A stretch of DNA of 64,000 nucleotides from Dellaglioa algida DSM 15638 (GCF_001434695.1 NZ_AZDI01000003.1:62001-126000); one strand, 5' to 3'; shown: positions 8,536-18,058, numbered from the stretch's first letter. The notes: generated from the letters alone by a model not told the origin. Numbers and translations are program-made.

Positions 8536-8964
8536 TTATACGTCTCTAAGTTCAAAATGAGTCCCATCTTCATCAATAACTGCAAACAAACGTTGCTTCT
8601 CAGTCTGATCAAAATAACCCATATCAAACACGGTTTTATTACCTTGTTTACCAACATCCGAAACACGGTCAATTATAAAATGTTTAAATTGTTTAAAAAT
8701 AGCCATTTTTCCATTAACACGTTCAATTGCCGCAACCAATGTATACCCTTCGTCTAATTCTGATTTTATGAGACTCACTTTTATAACCATATCCAGGCGG
8801 TACTCACGGGCTTTTGCACTATCATCTGCAATACTTTCAATGTATCCTTTTTGTTCCCAATAGCGTAATTGTCGTGTTGAAACGCCCGTCATTTTACTAA
8901 TTTCACTAATACCGACAATCAATCTATCTTGTTTCATAAGATTTGTTAATGGGTTGTTATTCAC
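8536..8964 (-). CDS. MerR-family transcriptional regulator
   Basis: This is a 142-residue protein. An N-terminal MerR winged helix (about residues 17-85) includes GISEISKMTGVSTRQLRYWEQ. A short effector region of about 55 residues with no cysteine follows, so metal sensing like classical MerR is unlikely. The start is a GTG preceded at a good distance by GGAAGG. It is the last gene of an apparent operon after the GNAT gene and the 69-codon gene. Its own targets are not evident, though autoregulation of this operon is plausible. Confidence 0.85.
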   Translation of the reverse strand: MNNNPLTNLMKQDRLIVGISEISKMTGVSTRQLRYWEQKGYIESIADDSAKAREYRLDMVIKVSLIKSELDEGYTLVAAIERVNGKMAIFKQFKHFIIDRVSDVGKQGNKTVFDMGYFDQTEKQRLFAVIDEDGTHFELRDV

Positions 8965-8982
8965 TGTCCATACCTTCCATCT

Positions 8983-9192
8983 CTAGCTTTCTAGATACGT
9001 TTGAAACTTCTTATCAATTTCTGGCAAACTTTTCTGCAATGACTTTGATTGATTTTGTGTTCCGTCCGCCATAAATTTTAGATAGGTAAATAATATTTGA
9101 CTAGCATCTTTGTGATACTTGTTTCCGAGTTCGCTCGCAAACGCATAACGTTCATCCGTTAACAATTTAGAAAATGCAGTTTCTTTTGCCAT
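8983..9192 (-). CDS. Small conserved-looking hypothetical protein, 69 aa
   Basis: The 69-residue protein is charged and mostly helical (MAKETAFSKLLTDERYAF at the start), with no signal peptide or membrane segment. Its ATG follows the TAA of the GNAT gene directly, and the ribosome site GGAGC lies inside the end of that gene, so the two are translationally coupled. It ends 18 bp before the merR start. I do not recognise the family. Confidence 0.7.
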   Translation of the reverse strand: MAKETAFSKLLTDERYAFASELGNKYHKDASQILFTYLKFMADGTQNQSKSLQKSLPEIDKKFQTYLES

Positions 9193-9633
9193 TTAAGCTC
9201 CTTCAATCGTTTTAACCATTGTGTGATGCGGGATTCCGGCATCCATAAATCCTTCTCCCTCAATCTCATAACCCAATTTTTTATAAAAATTTTGTGCTTG
9301 ATCTTGCGCGCCTAACGTTAGGTATTTAATGTCATAAACGGTTGCAAACCCTTCGATAAACATCAATATATCTGTTGCCAAGTGCTGACCGCGAACGTCT
9401 TTAATAGTTGCCACACGTTGAATATGCCATGTTTCGGAATCTTCGACTATTGTGCGTGCCGTGACAACAGCTTTATCATCTTTGTAGCCTACAAAATGAA
9501 TTGCCTCTGCCTCATTTTCGATTTCTAACTCGATTGGGACATTTTGTTCGCCAACAAAAACGATTTTCCTGATTGTTAGAGCGTCCTTGTATATTTGACT
9601 ATCTAAATCTCTAGTTGATTTCACCGTAAACAT
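9193..9633 (-). CDS. GNAT-family N-acetyltransferase, YjcF/ElaA-like
   Basis: This is a 146-residue single-domain GNAT. The acetyl-CoA-binding motif A region reads QRVATIKDVRGQHLATDILM, and a typical C-terminal segment with NFYKKLGYEIEGEGFMDAGIPH is similar to YjcF/ElaA proteins. The acceptor substrate is unknown. I prefer the ATG at 9631-9633, with GAGG nine bases upstream. A longer in-frame start at 9681 would sit in the probable promoter. It is the first gene of the GNAT/69-aa/MerR operon and is divergent from the hydrolase gene. Confidence 0.85.
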   Translation of the reverse strand: MFTVKSTRDLDSQIYKDALTIRKIVFVGEQNVPIELEIENEAEAIHFVGYKDDKAVVTARTIVEDSETWHIQRVATIKDVRGQHLATDILMFIEGFATVYDIKYLTLGAQDQAQNFYKKLGYEIEGEGFMDAGIPHHTMVKTIEGA

Positions 9634-9695
9634 ATTATTAAACCTCGGCTTTCTTAAGTATCTTCGCATATAGCTTACCATAACTGGCTCTAAAT

Positions 9696-9724
9696 TTGTA
9701 CGACAAGAATCGTTGACCTATAAT
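9696..9724 (+). promoter_or_regulatory. Promoter of the DUF915 hydrolase gene
   Basis: TTGTAC (9696-9701), a 17-bp spacer and TATAAT (9719-9724). Confidence 0.65.
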
Positions 9725-9758
9725 GAAGTAAATCACTTACAACAGGGGGAGATTATTA

Positions 9759-10607
9759 ATGAAAAAATATGGCATATTAATTACTATCTTACTAATATTA
9801 GGATTAGGCACTGGACTCTTTTTATTGAACAAGACCCCATCAAAAAATGTCGTTACCGTTTCAACGAAAGCTACAAATCAAGTACCAACCTTGTACGTCC
9901 ACGGTTATGGTGGGTCAGCCAATTCTACCAATGCTATGATCGCCGCCGCTGAAAAATCAGACAAGGCTCAAAAAGTTCTAACGGCAATTGTCTCTTCAAC
10001 GGGTGACATCACTTATTCCGGTGACTGGCAGGAATCCGTAAAAAATCCCATTATTCAAGTCGTCTTCAAACGCAGCAATGCTCAGATACCTGAAGAAGGT
10101 GAATGGATTGGAAAAATTGTAACTCATTTACAAAAATCATATAAAATTAAGGCTGTTAATATTGTTGCCCATTCTATGGGTGGTTCGTCCGCAGTCTACT
10201 GGGCTGAATCTGTTAGAAAAGAATCAGATCCCAAGTTAAATAACTTTGTGCCAATCGCTGTTCCAATTAATGGTGTTCTTGGTATGAATGAAGAAGCTAA
10301 CAAAAATGTTCTCTTAAAAAATGGTGAACCTAAATCAAAATCGGAGAACTACCAAAGTTATTATGAGAACCGGAAAAAATTCCCATCAAATACAAATGTC
10401 TTTGTCATTTATGGTGATATCGACGATGGTTCTAATTCAGACACTGCTGTCAGCATTGTCTCTGCACGTTCGATGAGTTACCTTTTAAAAGACCAAGTAA
10501 AATCATACAAAGAGCTAAAAATTACTGGTGAAAATGCTCAACATAGCAAGCTCCATAGTAATGACAAAGTTGATCAGGCAGTCATTCAATTCCTTTGGGG
10601 TAAATAA
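9759..10607 (+). CDS. Membrane-anchored alpha/beta hydrolase, DUF915 family
   Basis: The 282-residue protein has one N-terminal hydrophobic segment (about residues 5-24) acting as a signal anchor, followed by an extracellular alpha/beta-hydrolase fold. An oxyanion segment reads YVHGYGGSANS, the nucleophile elbow is AHSMGGSS, and a likely Asp lies in YGDIDDGSNSD. The likely catalytic His is in AQHSKLH near the C-terminus. The DUF915 family is common in lactobacilli and is thought to contain esterases or lipases; the substrate is unknown. AGGGGGAG precedes the ATG. It is a single gene with its own promoter. Confidence 0.88.
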   Translation: MKKYGILITILLILGLGTGLFLLNKTPSKNVVTVSTKATNQVPTLYVHGYGGSANSTNAMIAAAEKSDKAQKVLTAIVSSTGDITYSGDWQESVKNPIIQVVFKRSNAQIPEEGEWIGKIVTHLQKSYKIKAVNIVAHSMGGSSAVYWAESVRKESDPKLNNFVPIAVPINGVLGMNEEANKNVLLKNGEPKSKSENYQSYYENRKKFPSNTNVFVIYGDIDDGSNSDTAVSIVSARSMSYLLKDQVKSYKELKITGENAQHSKLHSNDKVDQAVIQFLWGK

Positions 10608-10644
10608 ACGCTATACGAAACACTCATATCGTGTTACACTGAAT

Positions 10645-10842
10645 ATATGCGATGAGTCGAGTAAAATCAGACAACTTCGGTTGTTCCGCTGCGGCGGCTA
10701 GTGATTAGTTCGAAGATGGGGCATTTTTTACCTACCGCATTGTAGGTATGTCTGATTGTCACTGTTTTGTGGAATTCATACAATCTATTTACTTCGGTAA
10801 GTACCATATCAAGAAGCATCAACTTCGGTTGGTGTTTTTTTT
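10645..10842 (+). ncRNA. Unassigned structured RNA of about 200 nt with terminator
   Basis: The gap after the hydrolase gene holds dense structure. A long-range stem pairs 10665-10673 with 10749-10757 (nine perfect pairs). There is a CCGC/GCGG hairpin near 10687 and a hairpin at 10729-10748. Three UUCG-type tetraloop hairpins are present. The last is a terminator (stem 10817-10834) followed by eight T. A weak promoter (TATACG, 17 bp, TACACT at about 10635-10640) would start it near 10645. The size suits 6S RNA, but I could not match 6S landmarks or any riboswitch. The next gene is on the other strand, so it is probably free-standing. Confidence 0.6.
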
Positions 10843-10846
10843 GTAC

Positions 10847-10877
10847 AAAAAAATAACCTCAAGACTTAATCTTAAGG
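10847..10877 (-). terminator. Terminator of the lepA-like/ABC-F operon
   Basis: Minus-strand CCTTAAGA and TCTTGAGG arms (10857-10877, one G-T pair) are followed by TTATTTTTTT. Confidence 0.75.
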
Positions 10878-10887
10878 CCATTTATTA

Positions 10888-12432
10888 TTATTTTTGAATT
10901 CTAATTGCTTCAACATCAAATACTTTATCAATCCAAGATTCATAAAATGGAGATTCATGACTAACTAATAAAACATTACCAGGGAAACGACGAACTGCCC
11001 TTTGTAGCGCATCTTTTGTGTCATCATCCAAATGATTAGTAGGTTCATCCAAAATTAAAAAGTTACTTGGTTTTAATTCAACCAAACTTAACTTCACTTT
11101 CATTTGTTCCCCACCGCTTAGAATACCAATTGGTTTCATAGTATTAGCAGCGTTAATACCTGATTTAGCTAAACGACGACGAATTGTTTTAGGTTCCAAA
11201 TCAGGGTATTCATCTTGAATAATTTGTAATGGCGTCATTTCTTTATTATCCCAAATTAAATCTTGATCAAAATAGTTTACGACAACAGAATCAGAAAATT
11301 CTGCCGACCCACCAAACGTTGGGATTAACTTCAGAATTGACTTAATCATAGTTGATTTACCAATCCCATTGAATCCTTTTAAGACAACCTTTTCTTGATG
11401 TGACAGTGAAAAAGTTACCGGTGATAACAACGGTGTTTTATAACCAACAGACAGATTTTTAACAGCCAACGTCGACGCAGATCCAGTATCCAAATAAGGA
11501 AAATCAAATTTACCTTTTACGATATCACTTGGTGGCGTGACGCGTTCAATTTTATCCAAACGTTTCTGTCTGGACTTAGCCATCGTGGCACGAGTTCCGG
11601 CTTTATTTTTACGGATATAAGCTTCATCTTTTTCAATTTGAAGACGTTGTTTCTGGAAGGCTTTCAATTGAGCTTCTTTTTTTGCTTCTTTTTGCTTAAT
11701 CGCTGCCTTAAAATTACCACGATATTTTGTGATTTTTCCAAATGCAACATCGATAATCGTATTCGTCACATTTTGTAAAAATTCAAAATCATGGGAAATA
11801 ACCATAAAACAGCCTTCAAATTGATTCAAATAATCAGTTAACCAATCGATATGTTCCGTATCTAAATAATTAGTTGGTTCATCCAATAAGATAACTTCAG
11901 GATTTTCTAATAATAACTTAGCTAAAATAATTTTTGAACGTTGGCCACCGCTTAACTCACTAACTTGATGGTCTTTTTCAATTGCATCCAGTCCTAGACC
12001 CGTTCTAACACGATCGATCTCAGTATCGATATCATAGAAATTCTTAGCCTCAAGCTCTTCTTGATAACGACCGGCTTTTTCCAACAACTTCTCATCCAAA
12101 TTTTCAGCATAATCAGTATACGCCTGCGTTTGTTTATCGCTGATATCGTACAATCGTTGAAATGCCGTTTTCAAAAATTCAATCACGGTAATACCTTCAG
12201 CTACCTCAGCATATTGATCTAAATACCCAATTGTGGCACTTTTCTTCCACTTAATTTCGCCTTCATCGGGTAATTCTTGCCCCGTGATAATCTTAATTAA
12301 CGTACTTTTACCGGCACCATTTTGGCCAATAATACCCATGTGGTCTTCTGTATTCAATTCGAAATGAGCGTCTTCATACAGTTGTTTATCCGCAAATTGA
12401 TGGGAAAGTTGACGTACTTCTAAAACTCCCAT
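10888..12432 (-). CDS. ABC-F family ATPase, duplicated ATP-binding domains
   Basis: This 514-residue soluble protein has two ABC domains joined by a basic linker (about residues 235-300, rich in Lys, Gln and Arg) and no membrane segments. The first domain has GQNGAGKST (36-44), LSGGQ (160-164) and LDEPTNYLD. The second has GFNGIGKST, ILSGGEQ and LDEPTNHLD. ABC-F proteins act on the ribosome as translation factors or as antibiotic-protection proteins. The layout resembles YbiT/YkpA housekeeping members more than known resistance proteins. It lies 21 bp after the lepA-like gene, so both genes in this operon probably act on ribosomes. Confidence 0.92.
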   Translation of the reverse strand: MGVLEVRQLSHQFADKQLYEDAHFELNTEDHMGIIGQNGAGKSTLIKIITGQELPDEGEIKWKKSATIGYLDQYAEVAEGITVIEFLKTAFQRLYDISDKQTQAYTDYAENLDEKLLEKAGRYQEELEAKNFYDIDTEIDRVRTGLGLDAIEKDHQVSELSGGQRSKIILAKLLLENPEVILLDEPTNYLDTEHIDWLTDYLNQFEGCFMVISHDFEFLQNVTNTIIDVAFGKITKYRGNFKAAIKQKEAKKEAQLKAFQKQRLQIEKDEAYIRKNKAGTRATMAKSRQKRLDKIERVTPPSDIVKGKFDFPYLDTGSASTLAVKNLSVGYKTPLLSPVTFSLSHQEKVVLKGFNGIGKSTMIKSILKLIPTFGGSAEFSDSVVVNYFDQDLIWDNKEMTPLQIIQDEYPDLEPKTIRRRLAKSGINAANTMKPIGILSGGEQMKVKLSLVELKPSNFLILDEPTNHLDDDTKDALQRAVRRFPGNVLLVSHESPFYESWIDKVFDVEAIRIQK

Positions 12433-12453
12433 TGTGTTCCTTCTTTCTAAAGA

Positions 12454-14247
12454 CTAATTATCGTTATTAACTTCTAAAATGGCATTAAATACTTCTTGTG
12501 GTAAGTCCATTTCAGCCTTAGATCCTAAACGTTTATTAGCACTTTGACGGCGTAGCATATCCTGTTTAGCCGCATTCTTTTTATCGCTACCTGTTGTTGC
12601 ACTCTTTCGAAGTGGTGGAACATTCGCACGCGCAATTGCCTTGTTTTCAACAACCGCTTGAACTGGCATTGGAAATAATTTACGTGGAATTGCATATTTT
12701 AATTGTTCTACTAATTTTTGACCAATCTCAACGGCATCTTGTCTATGGACCACAAATCCTAAAGCATCAACCGTTGCGTAATTAACTAGGACATCCATTT
12801 TAACAACATCGGCCGTTTGGTAGCCTTTGAACTGGGTTTCCATCGTTGCATAACCATGTGATAGTGATTTTAATTGATTAAAGAAATCGTAAGCAATTTC
12901 AGATGAAGGTAGCGCATAATTCAACTCAGTTTGACCTGAATTATAAGCCATATCTTGGAAAATCCCCTTACGTTTTTCGGCTAATTTCATGATATCGCCA
13001 ACTTGTTCATCCGGAACAGTCATATGGACATCCAAGAATGGTTCTTCAACGTGGTCAATTTCAGAAAAATCAGGAAATTGAACGGGGTTATCAACGATAA
13101 CTTCTTTGCCATTTTTCAAAATAACATGATACGTAACGTTAGGTGTCGTTGTTAAGACGCCTAATTGATATTCTTTTTCAAGACGTTCACGAATGATGCT
13201 TAAATGCAGCATCCCTAAAAATCCACATCTAAAGCCTAAGCCCAAAGCATCCGATTTTTCTTCCTTGTAATGGAATGACGAATCGTTTAAAGCTAATTTT
13301 TGAATAGCCGATTTTAATTCTTTATAATTATTATCCTTGGGGTAAAATCCAGCAAAAACCATTGATTCTGACTCTTTATATCCGGGAAGCGCTTCTGGTG
13401 TTGGGTGGTTTTGAGACGTCAACGTATCTCCAATTTTAACCAATTGAGGATCTTTTAATCCGGTGATAACGTAACCAACATCCCCAGCATGCAAACTATC
13501 CACAGCAACCATATCTGGTTTAAAGATTCCCGCCTCAACAACTTGGAAATCAGTCGTTTGTTGCATAAATCGGAGTAAGTTATTAGCCTTGAACTCACCA
13601 TCAAAAACCCGAATATAAGCAACGATTCCTTTGAATGCATCAAAATGCGAATCAAAAACTAAGGCCTTAAGCGGCGCTTCAATGTCTCCGACTGGTTCTG
13701 GGATACGGTCTTTAATTGCTTCTAAGACCAAATCAACGCCAATCCCCGTCTTAGCAGAAATTAATAACATTTCATCTTCATCAACATCGGCTAATTCCAT
13801 TAATTGGATTTTAGTTTCTTCCACATCCGCATTTGGATGATCAATCTTATTGATAACAGGAATAATTTTCAAATTATTTTCTTTAGCCAAGCGGTAATTA
13901 GCAACCGTTTGTGCTTGAACACCTTGAGTGGCATCCACTAATAAAATGGCCCCATCACTAGCAGCCAAACTTTTCGAAACTTCATACGAAAAGTCCACAT
14001 GTCCCGGTGTATCAATAAAATTGTATTCAAAGGTTTCACCATTATTTGCGGTGTAATAACTCCGAACGGTTCTCGATTTAACAGTAATTCCATGTTCTTG
14101 TTCAACAGCCATCGAATCTAATAATTGGCTAGACATTTCACGTTCACTAACCGTTTGCGTTTCTTCCATAATTCGATCAGCTAAAGTTGATTTACCATGA
14201 TCAATATGGGCAATAATTGAAAAATTTCTAATTTGTGATTGCTTCAT
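12454..14247 (-). CDS. lepA2: LepA/EF-4 paralogue, translational GTPase
   Basis: This is a 597-residue translational GTPase with AHIDHGKST (13-21), DTPGH (79-83) and NKID (133-136), followed by EF-G-like domains and the LepA-specific region (GFRCGFLGMLHLSIIRERLE). LepA binds elongating ribosomes and affects initiation or back-translocation. The C-terminal domain departs from ordinary LepA: the KCYGGDISRKRKLL region is replaced by a polar segment containing GSDKKNAAKQ. This marks it as the second LepA found in many lactobacilli, not the one beside dnaJ. An operon with an ABC-F ATPase supports a ribosome role. Confidence 0.9.
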   Translation of the reverse strand: MKQSQIRNFSIIAHIDHGKSTLADRIMEETQTVSEREMSSQLLDSMAVEQEHGITVKSRTVRSYYTANNGETFEYNFIDTPGHVDFSYEVSKSLAASDGAILLVDATQGVQAQTVANYRLAKENNLKIIPVINKIDHPNADVEETKIQLMELADVDEDEMLLISAKTGIGVDLVLEAIKDRIPEPVGDIEAPLKALVFDSHFDAFKGIVAYIRVFDGEFKANNLLRFMQQTTDFQVVEAGIFKPDMVAVDSLHAGDVGYVITGLKDPQLVKIGDTLTSQNHPTPEALPGYKESESMVFAGFYPKDNNYKELKSAIQKLALNDSSFHYKEEKSDALGLGFRCGFLGMLHLSIIRERLEKEYQLGVLTTTPNVTYHVILKNGKEVIVDNPVQFPDFSEIDHVEEPFLDVHMTVPDEQVGDIMKLAEKRKGIFQDMAYNSGQTELNYALPSSEIAYDFFNQLKSLSHGYATMETQFKGYQTADVVKMDVLVNYATVDALGFVVHRQDAVEIGQKLVEQLKYAIPRKLFPMPVQAVVENKAIARANVPPLRKSATTGSDKKNAAKQDMLRRQSANKRLGSKAEMDLPQEVFNAILEVNNDN

Positions 14248-14423
14248 TATGATTAAACCTCATTTTCTAAATAATCATCTACTATTTTAGAGTCTTTTTT
14301 ATTATACGCTAAATTGGTGATAGAGTAATCTAAGATTGAGCTGTCCACATACTTGGCTAATTTCAGAACAAAAAATAACGACCATGAATTCAACAATTGT
14401 TAAAATCATACCCGTTATCTTAT

Positions 14424-16319
14424 TTAGATAGTGCCATTTGTGAACTGACTGTTGTATAAGTCAGCATAGAACCCATTTTTAGCAATCAATGCATCATGAT
14501 TACCGGTTTCAATTATCGAACCATTATCCATTACAATAATGTTATCCGCATCACGAATCGTTGATAAACGATGAGCGACAACAAAACTTGTTCGGTTATC
14601 TAATAAGGTATCCATTGCCTTTTGAATTAAGACTTCCGTTCGCGTATCAACAGAACTCGTTGCTTCATCCAAAATTAAGATTTCAGGGTCAGCTAAGAAT
14701 GCACGGGCTATAGTCAATAATTGACGTTGTCCCTGTGAAATATTCGAAGCATCTTCGTTCAAGACAGTTTGATAGCCATCTGGTAACTGGCGAACGAATG
14801 TATCAACGTGAGCCGCTTTTGCAGCAGCATAAACTTCTTCATCCGTTGCATCTTTACGACCATATTGAATATTTTCCATAATTGTTCCGGTAAATAACCA
14901 AGTATCTTGAAGAACCATCGAGATTGATTTTCGGAGCTCTTCACGTTTTAGATTTTTGGTATCGACACCATTAAGGCGGATTGAACCTGATGAAACATCA
15001 TAGAATCGTTCGATTAGGTTAATAATCGTGGTCTTACCTGCACCAGTCGGCCCAACAATTGCAACTTTTTGTCCTTCTTTAACGTCCAAATTATAATCAG
15101 TCATTAAAAGTTTCTTATCTGCATAGCCGAATTGAACATGTTCAAAGGAAATCTTATTACCGTTATCAGGAACAGCCGCATTATCGTTACTTTCATCCTT
15201 CAATTCTTCTTCATCCAATACTTCAAAAATCCGTTCCGCCGAGGCAACTGTTGCTTGAATCGTATTAGATAAATTGGCAATTTGAGTAATTGGTTGTGAA
15301 AATTGGTTCACATATTGTAGGAATGCTTGAACATTACCTAACGTGATTGTTCCCTGAGAGACTTTAATTCCCCCAACAACCGCAACAAAAACGTAGCCTA
15401 TATTTTTAATAAAGTTCATTGCTGGCATGATTAATCCTGAGATAAATTGTGCCTTCCATGAATCTTTATAATAATCACTATTTTGTTTCTCAAAAATCTC
15501 AATGTTTTTTTCTTCTTTGTTAAAAGTTTTAACAACGGTATGGCCTGCATAAGTTTCTTCAACTTGATTATTTAAAAGGCCTAAACTCTTTTGCTGACCT
15601 GCAAAGAATTTTTGAGAACGTGGCGCAATCAGTGATACGACACCCAAACTTAACGGTACGATAATTAAAGCAATCAAAGTTAATTCCCAACTAATTGAGA
15701 ACATCATATAAAGTACACTGACAAATGTCACTATACTCGTCACTAACTGGGTAAAACTTTGTTGCAACGTACCAGAAATATTATCCACATCATTTACAGC
15801 ACGCGACATAATATCACCGTTGGGATGTGTATCATAGTAAGAAATTGGGACACGTTCCATCTTCGCTTTGATATCTTTACGTAGCGCATACACCGTCTTT
15901 TGAGAAATATTCGTCATAATCAGTTGTTGAATAAAACTGAATAAGGCGGATGCAACGTACATCGCACCAACTGTAAATAAAATATTTTTAATAGCATTAA
16001 AGTCAATTGGCAAAGAGGTTACTTTTTGACCCTGCTTAATTTGAGTAAATCCTTTAGTCACGCCAGAGAAAATTTCTGTCGTCGCTTGCCCTAATATTTT
16101 AGGTGAAACGGCTTGGAAGATAACAGAAATAATGGCTAAAACTAATACAACCCCAATTAAAAGTAACCAAGGCGACATGTACTTCGCCAAGCGTCCAATT
16201 GTTTTCCAAAAATTCTTAGGCTTTTCAACGGGCCGTCCGATATTACCGCCAGGTCCACCGCCACGTCCACCACGCATTGGTGGTGTAGCTGAGCGTCCTG
16301 CTCCATTATTATCTGTCAT
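14424..16319 (-). CDS. ABC exporter half-transporter, LmrD/BmrD-like
   Basis: This is a 631-residue fusion of a six-helix transmembrane domain and one ATP-binding domain. It has a Gly/Arg-rich cytoplasmic N-terminus (RGGRGGGPGG at about residues 17-26). The ABC domain carries GPTGAGKTT, a divergent signature (ISQGQRQ) and a normal Walker B with catalytic Glu (ILDEATSSVD). Its start overlaps the stop of the preceding half-transporter by one base (TAATG), so the two are translationally coupled and very probably form a heterodimer. Such pairs export drugs or lipophilic compounds. The TetR gene ahead of the pair supports an inducible multidrug exporter; the substrate is unknown. Confidence 0.9.
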   Translation of the reverse strand: MTDNNGAGRSATPPMRGGRGGGPGGNIGRPVEKPKNFWKTIGRLAKYMSPWLLLIGVVLVLAIISVIFQAVSPKILGQATTEIFSGVTKGFTQIKQGQKVTSLPIDFNAIKNILFTVGAMYVASALFSFIQQLIMTNISQKTVYALRKDIKAKMERVPISYYDTHPNGDIMSRAVNDVDNISGTLQQSFTQLVTSIVTFVSVLYMMFSISWELTLIALIIVPLSLGVVSLIAPRSQKFFAGQQKSLGLLNNQVEETYAGHTVVKTFNKEEKNIEIFEKQNSDYYKDSWKAQFISGLIMPAMNFIKNIGYVFVAVVGGIKVSQGTITLGNVQAFLQYVNQFSQPITQIANLSNTIQATVASAERIFEVLDEEELKDESNDNAAVPDNGNKISFEHVQFGYADKKLLMTDYNLDVKEGQKVAIVGPTGAGKTTIINLIERFYDVSSGSIRLNGVDTKNLKREELRKSISMVLQDTWLFTGTIMENIQYGRKDATDEEVYAAAKAAHVDTFVRQLPDGYQTVLNEDASNISQGQRQLLTIARAFLADPEILILDEATSSVDTRTEVLIQKAMDTLLDNRTSFVVAHRLSTIRDADNIIVMDNGSIIETGNHDALIAKNGFYADLYNSQFTNGTI

Positions 16320-18058
16320 TATTCTGCATCCCCCTCTCTAATTTGTGATTGCATAATTTCTTGATAGGTTTTATTCGTAGCCTTCAACTCTTCATGTGTT
16401 CCTTTACCTACAATCTTACCGCCATCAATAACCAAAATTAAATCGGCACCGGTCACACTAGAAATCCGTTGCGCAACAACCAAAACGACACTGTCTTTAA
16501 CATTTTCATCCGTTTTAAGCGAGCCACGTAACTTAGCATCCGTTTTAAAATCAAGCGCTGAAAATGAATCATCAAACAAGTAAACTGAAGCTTTTTTCAC
16601 CAATGATCGGGCAATGGCAAGTCGTTGTTTCTGCCCTCCCGAGAAGTTATCCCCATCTTGTTCAACTATTCCGTCCAATCCATCCGTTGATTCTTCAACA
16701 AATGATTTAGCTTGCGCAATTTCAAGTGCATGCCACATTTCATCATCAGTCGCATTTTCGTTACCGAATTGTAAATTGCTGCGGATGGTTCCTTTAAAGA
16801 GAACCGTTTTTTGTTGAACAAGTGAAATTTGATCATGCAAACTTGCCTGCGTTAATTCGTAAATTGATTTACCATCAATTTTGATATCCCCTGATTCAAC
16901 ATCAAAGAGACGCGGAATTAAATTAATTAACGTTGACTTTCCAGAACCCGTTCCACCAATAATAGCAATCGTTTGACCAGCTTTTGCCTCGAAGTTAATA
17001 TCCGTTAGCGCTGCTTTTTCAGCACCTACATATCGGAAGTTAACTTGACTAAATGACAATTGGCTCTCACCTAATTGACTACGATCAATTGTAACTGCGC
17101 CTGGTCTATCTTCAATTGAATCATTTTTATCTAGAACTTCATTAATACGCGCTGCAGCTGCCTGAGCACGTGGCAACATAACAAAGACCATCGATAACAT
17201 CATAAAACTTGATAAGATTTGCATTGCATAAGTCATGAATGCCACTAAATTACCCACTTGCATCGACATATCACCAATCAAATGTCCCCCATACCAAATA
17301 ATTGCGATATTGGTTGCACTTAGAACTAGGGTCATCATGGGTGACATTAATGCCGTAATTGAAAATACTTTACGGGCATTGTCTGTATATTCTTTATTCA
17401 CACCGTCAAACCGATCTTGTTCATAACCATCCTGATTGAAGGCTCGAATTACCCGGACACCCGTTAATCCTTCACGGAAAACAAGGTTAATATGATCAAT
17501 TCTTTTTTGTAACGTCTTAAATAATGGCACCGCGAAGGTCATAACCGCCGCAATCACAATAATCAAAATTGGAACAGCCACCAAGAAGATAACCGTTAAT
17601 TCTTTTTGTTTATTGTATGCCAGAATGCTTGCACCAATTAACATAATTGGTGCTTGAATCATCATTCTTAACATCATCACTGTTACATTTTGAATTTGTA
17701 GCACATCAGTCGATGTTCTTGTGATCAAACTGGAATTACCAATTTGATCAAACTCGTAACTTGAGAAATGAAGTACCTTTTCGTAAATATTACTTCTCAA
17801 ACTATGACCTAACTTTTGCGCTAATCGTGATGCTATAAAAACATTTCCAACTGCCGCCACAATACCAACTGCTGCAACACCTAACATGATGTAACCAACC
17901 TGCCAGATATAAGAAACATTACCTTGCGCAACACCTTTGTTAATCATGTCAGATGTTAATGTTGGTAAATATAAATCACAGATAACTTGAACAATCATAA
18001 AGACAAATGCACCTATAATCGCCCAACTATTAACACGATTTTTCATTATTTTTATCAT
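16319..18058 (-). CDS. ABC exporter half-transporter, LmrC/BmrC-like (degenerate site)
   Basis: This is a 579-residue half-transporter with six helices and a C-terminal ATP-binding domain. It has GGTGSGKST and a canonical signature FSGGQKQR. The Walker B reads YLFDDSFSALD, with Asp where the catalytic Glu would be. This is the degenerate-site arrangement of heterodimeric exporters such as BmrCD, and it complements the partner, which has the intact Glu. The ATG comes immediately after the TetR stop codon, so regulator and pump form one transcript. Confidence 0.9.
   Translation of the reverse strand: MIKIMKNRVNSWAIIGAFVFMIVQVICDLYLPTLTSDMINKGVAQGNVSYIWQVGYIMLGVAAVGIVAAVGNVFIASRLAQKLGHSLRSNIYEKVLHFSSYEFDQIGNSSLITRTSTDVLQIQNVTVMMLRMMIQAPIMLIGASILAYNKQKELTVIFLVAVPILIIVIAAVMTFAVPLFKTLQKRIDHINLVFREGLTGVRVIRAFNQDGYEQDRFDGVNKEYTDNARKVFSITALMSPMMTLVLSATNIAIIWYGGHLIGDMSMQVGNLVAFMTYAMQILSSFMMLSMVFVMLPRAQAAAARINEVLDKNDSIEDRPGAVTIDRSQLGESQLSFSQVNFRYVGAEKAALTDINFEAKAGQTIAIIGGTGSGKSTLINLIPRLFDVESGDIKIDGKSIYELTQASLHDQISLVQQKTVLFKGTIRSNLQFGNENATDDEMWHALEIAQAKSFVEESTDGLDGIVEQDGDNFSGGQKQRLAIARSLVKKASVYLFDDSFSALDFKTDAKLRGSLKTDENVKDSVVLVVAQRISSVTGADLILVIDGGKIVGKGTHEELKATNKTYQEIMQSQIREGDAE

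Noticed and set aside
8488-8757. An 89-codon plus-strand frame
   Set aside because: It is antisense to the merR gene and shows no start site or coding character.
9634-9681. N-terminal extension of the GNAT gene
   Set aside because: The extra 16 codons are basic and unlike the family, and a better ribosome site lies before the inner ATG.
10645-10842. 6S RNA, SRP RNA, tmRNA or a known riboswitch
   Set aside because: Size fits 6S, but no landmark of these classes could be matched by eye; it is kept as unassigned.
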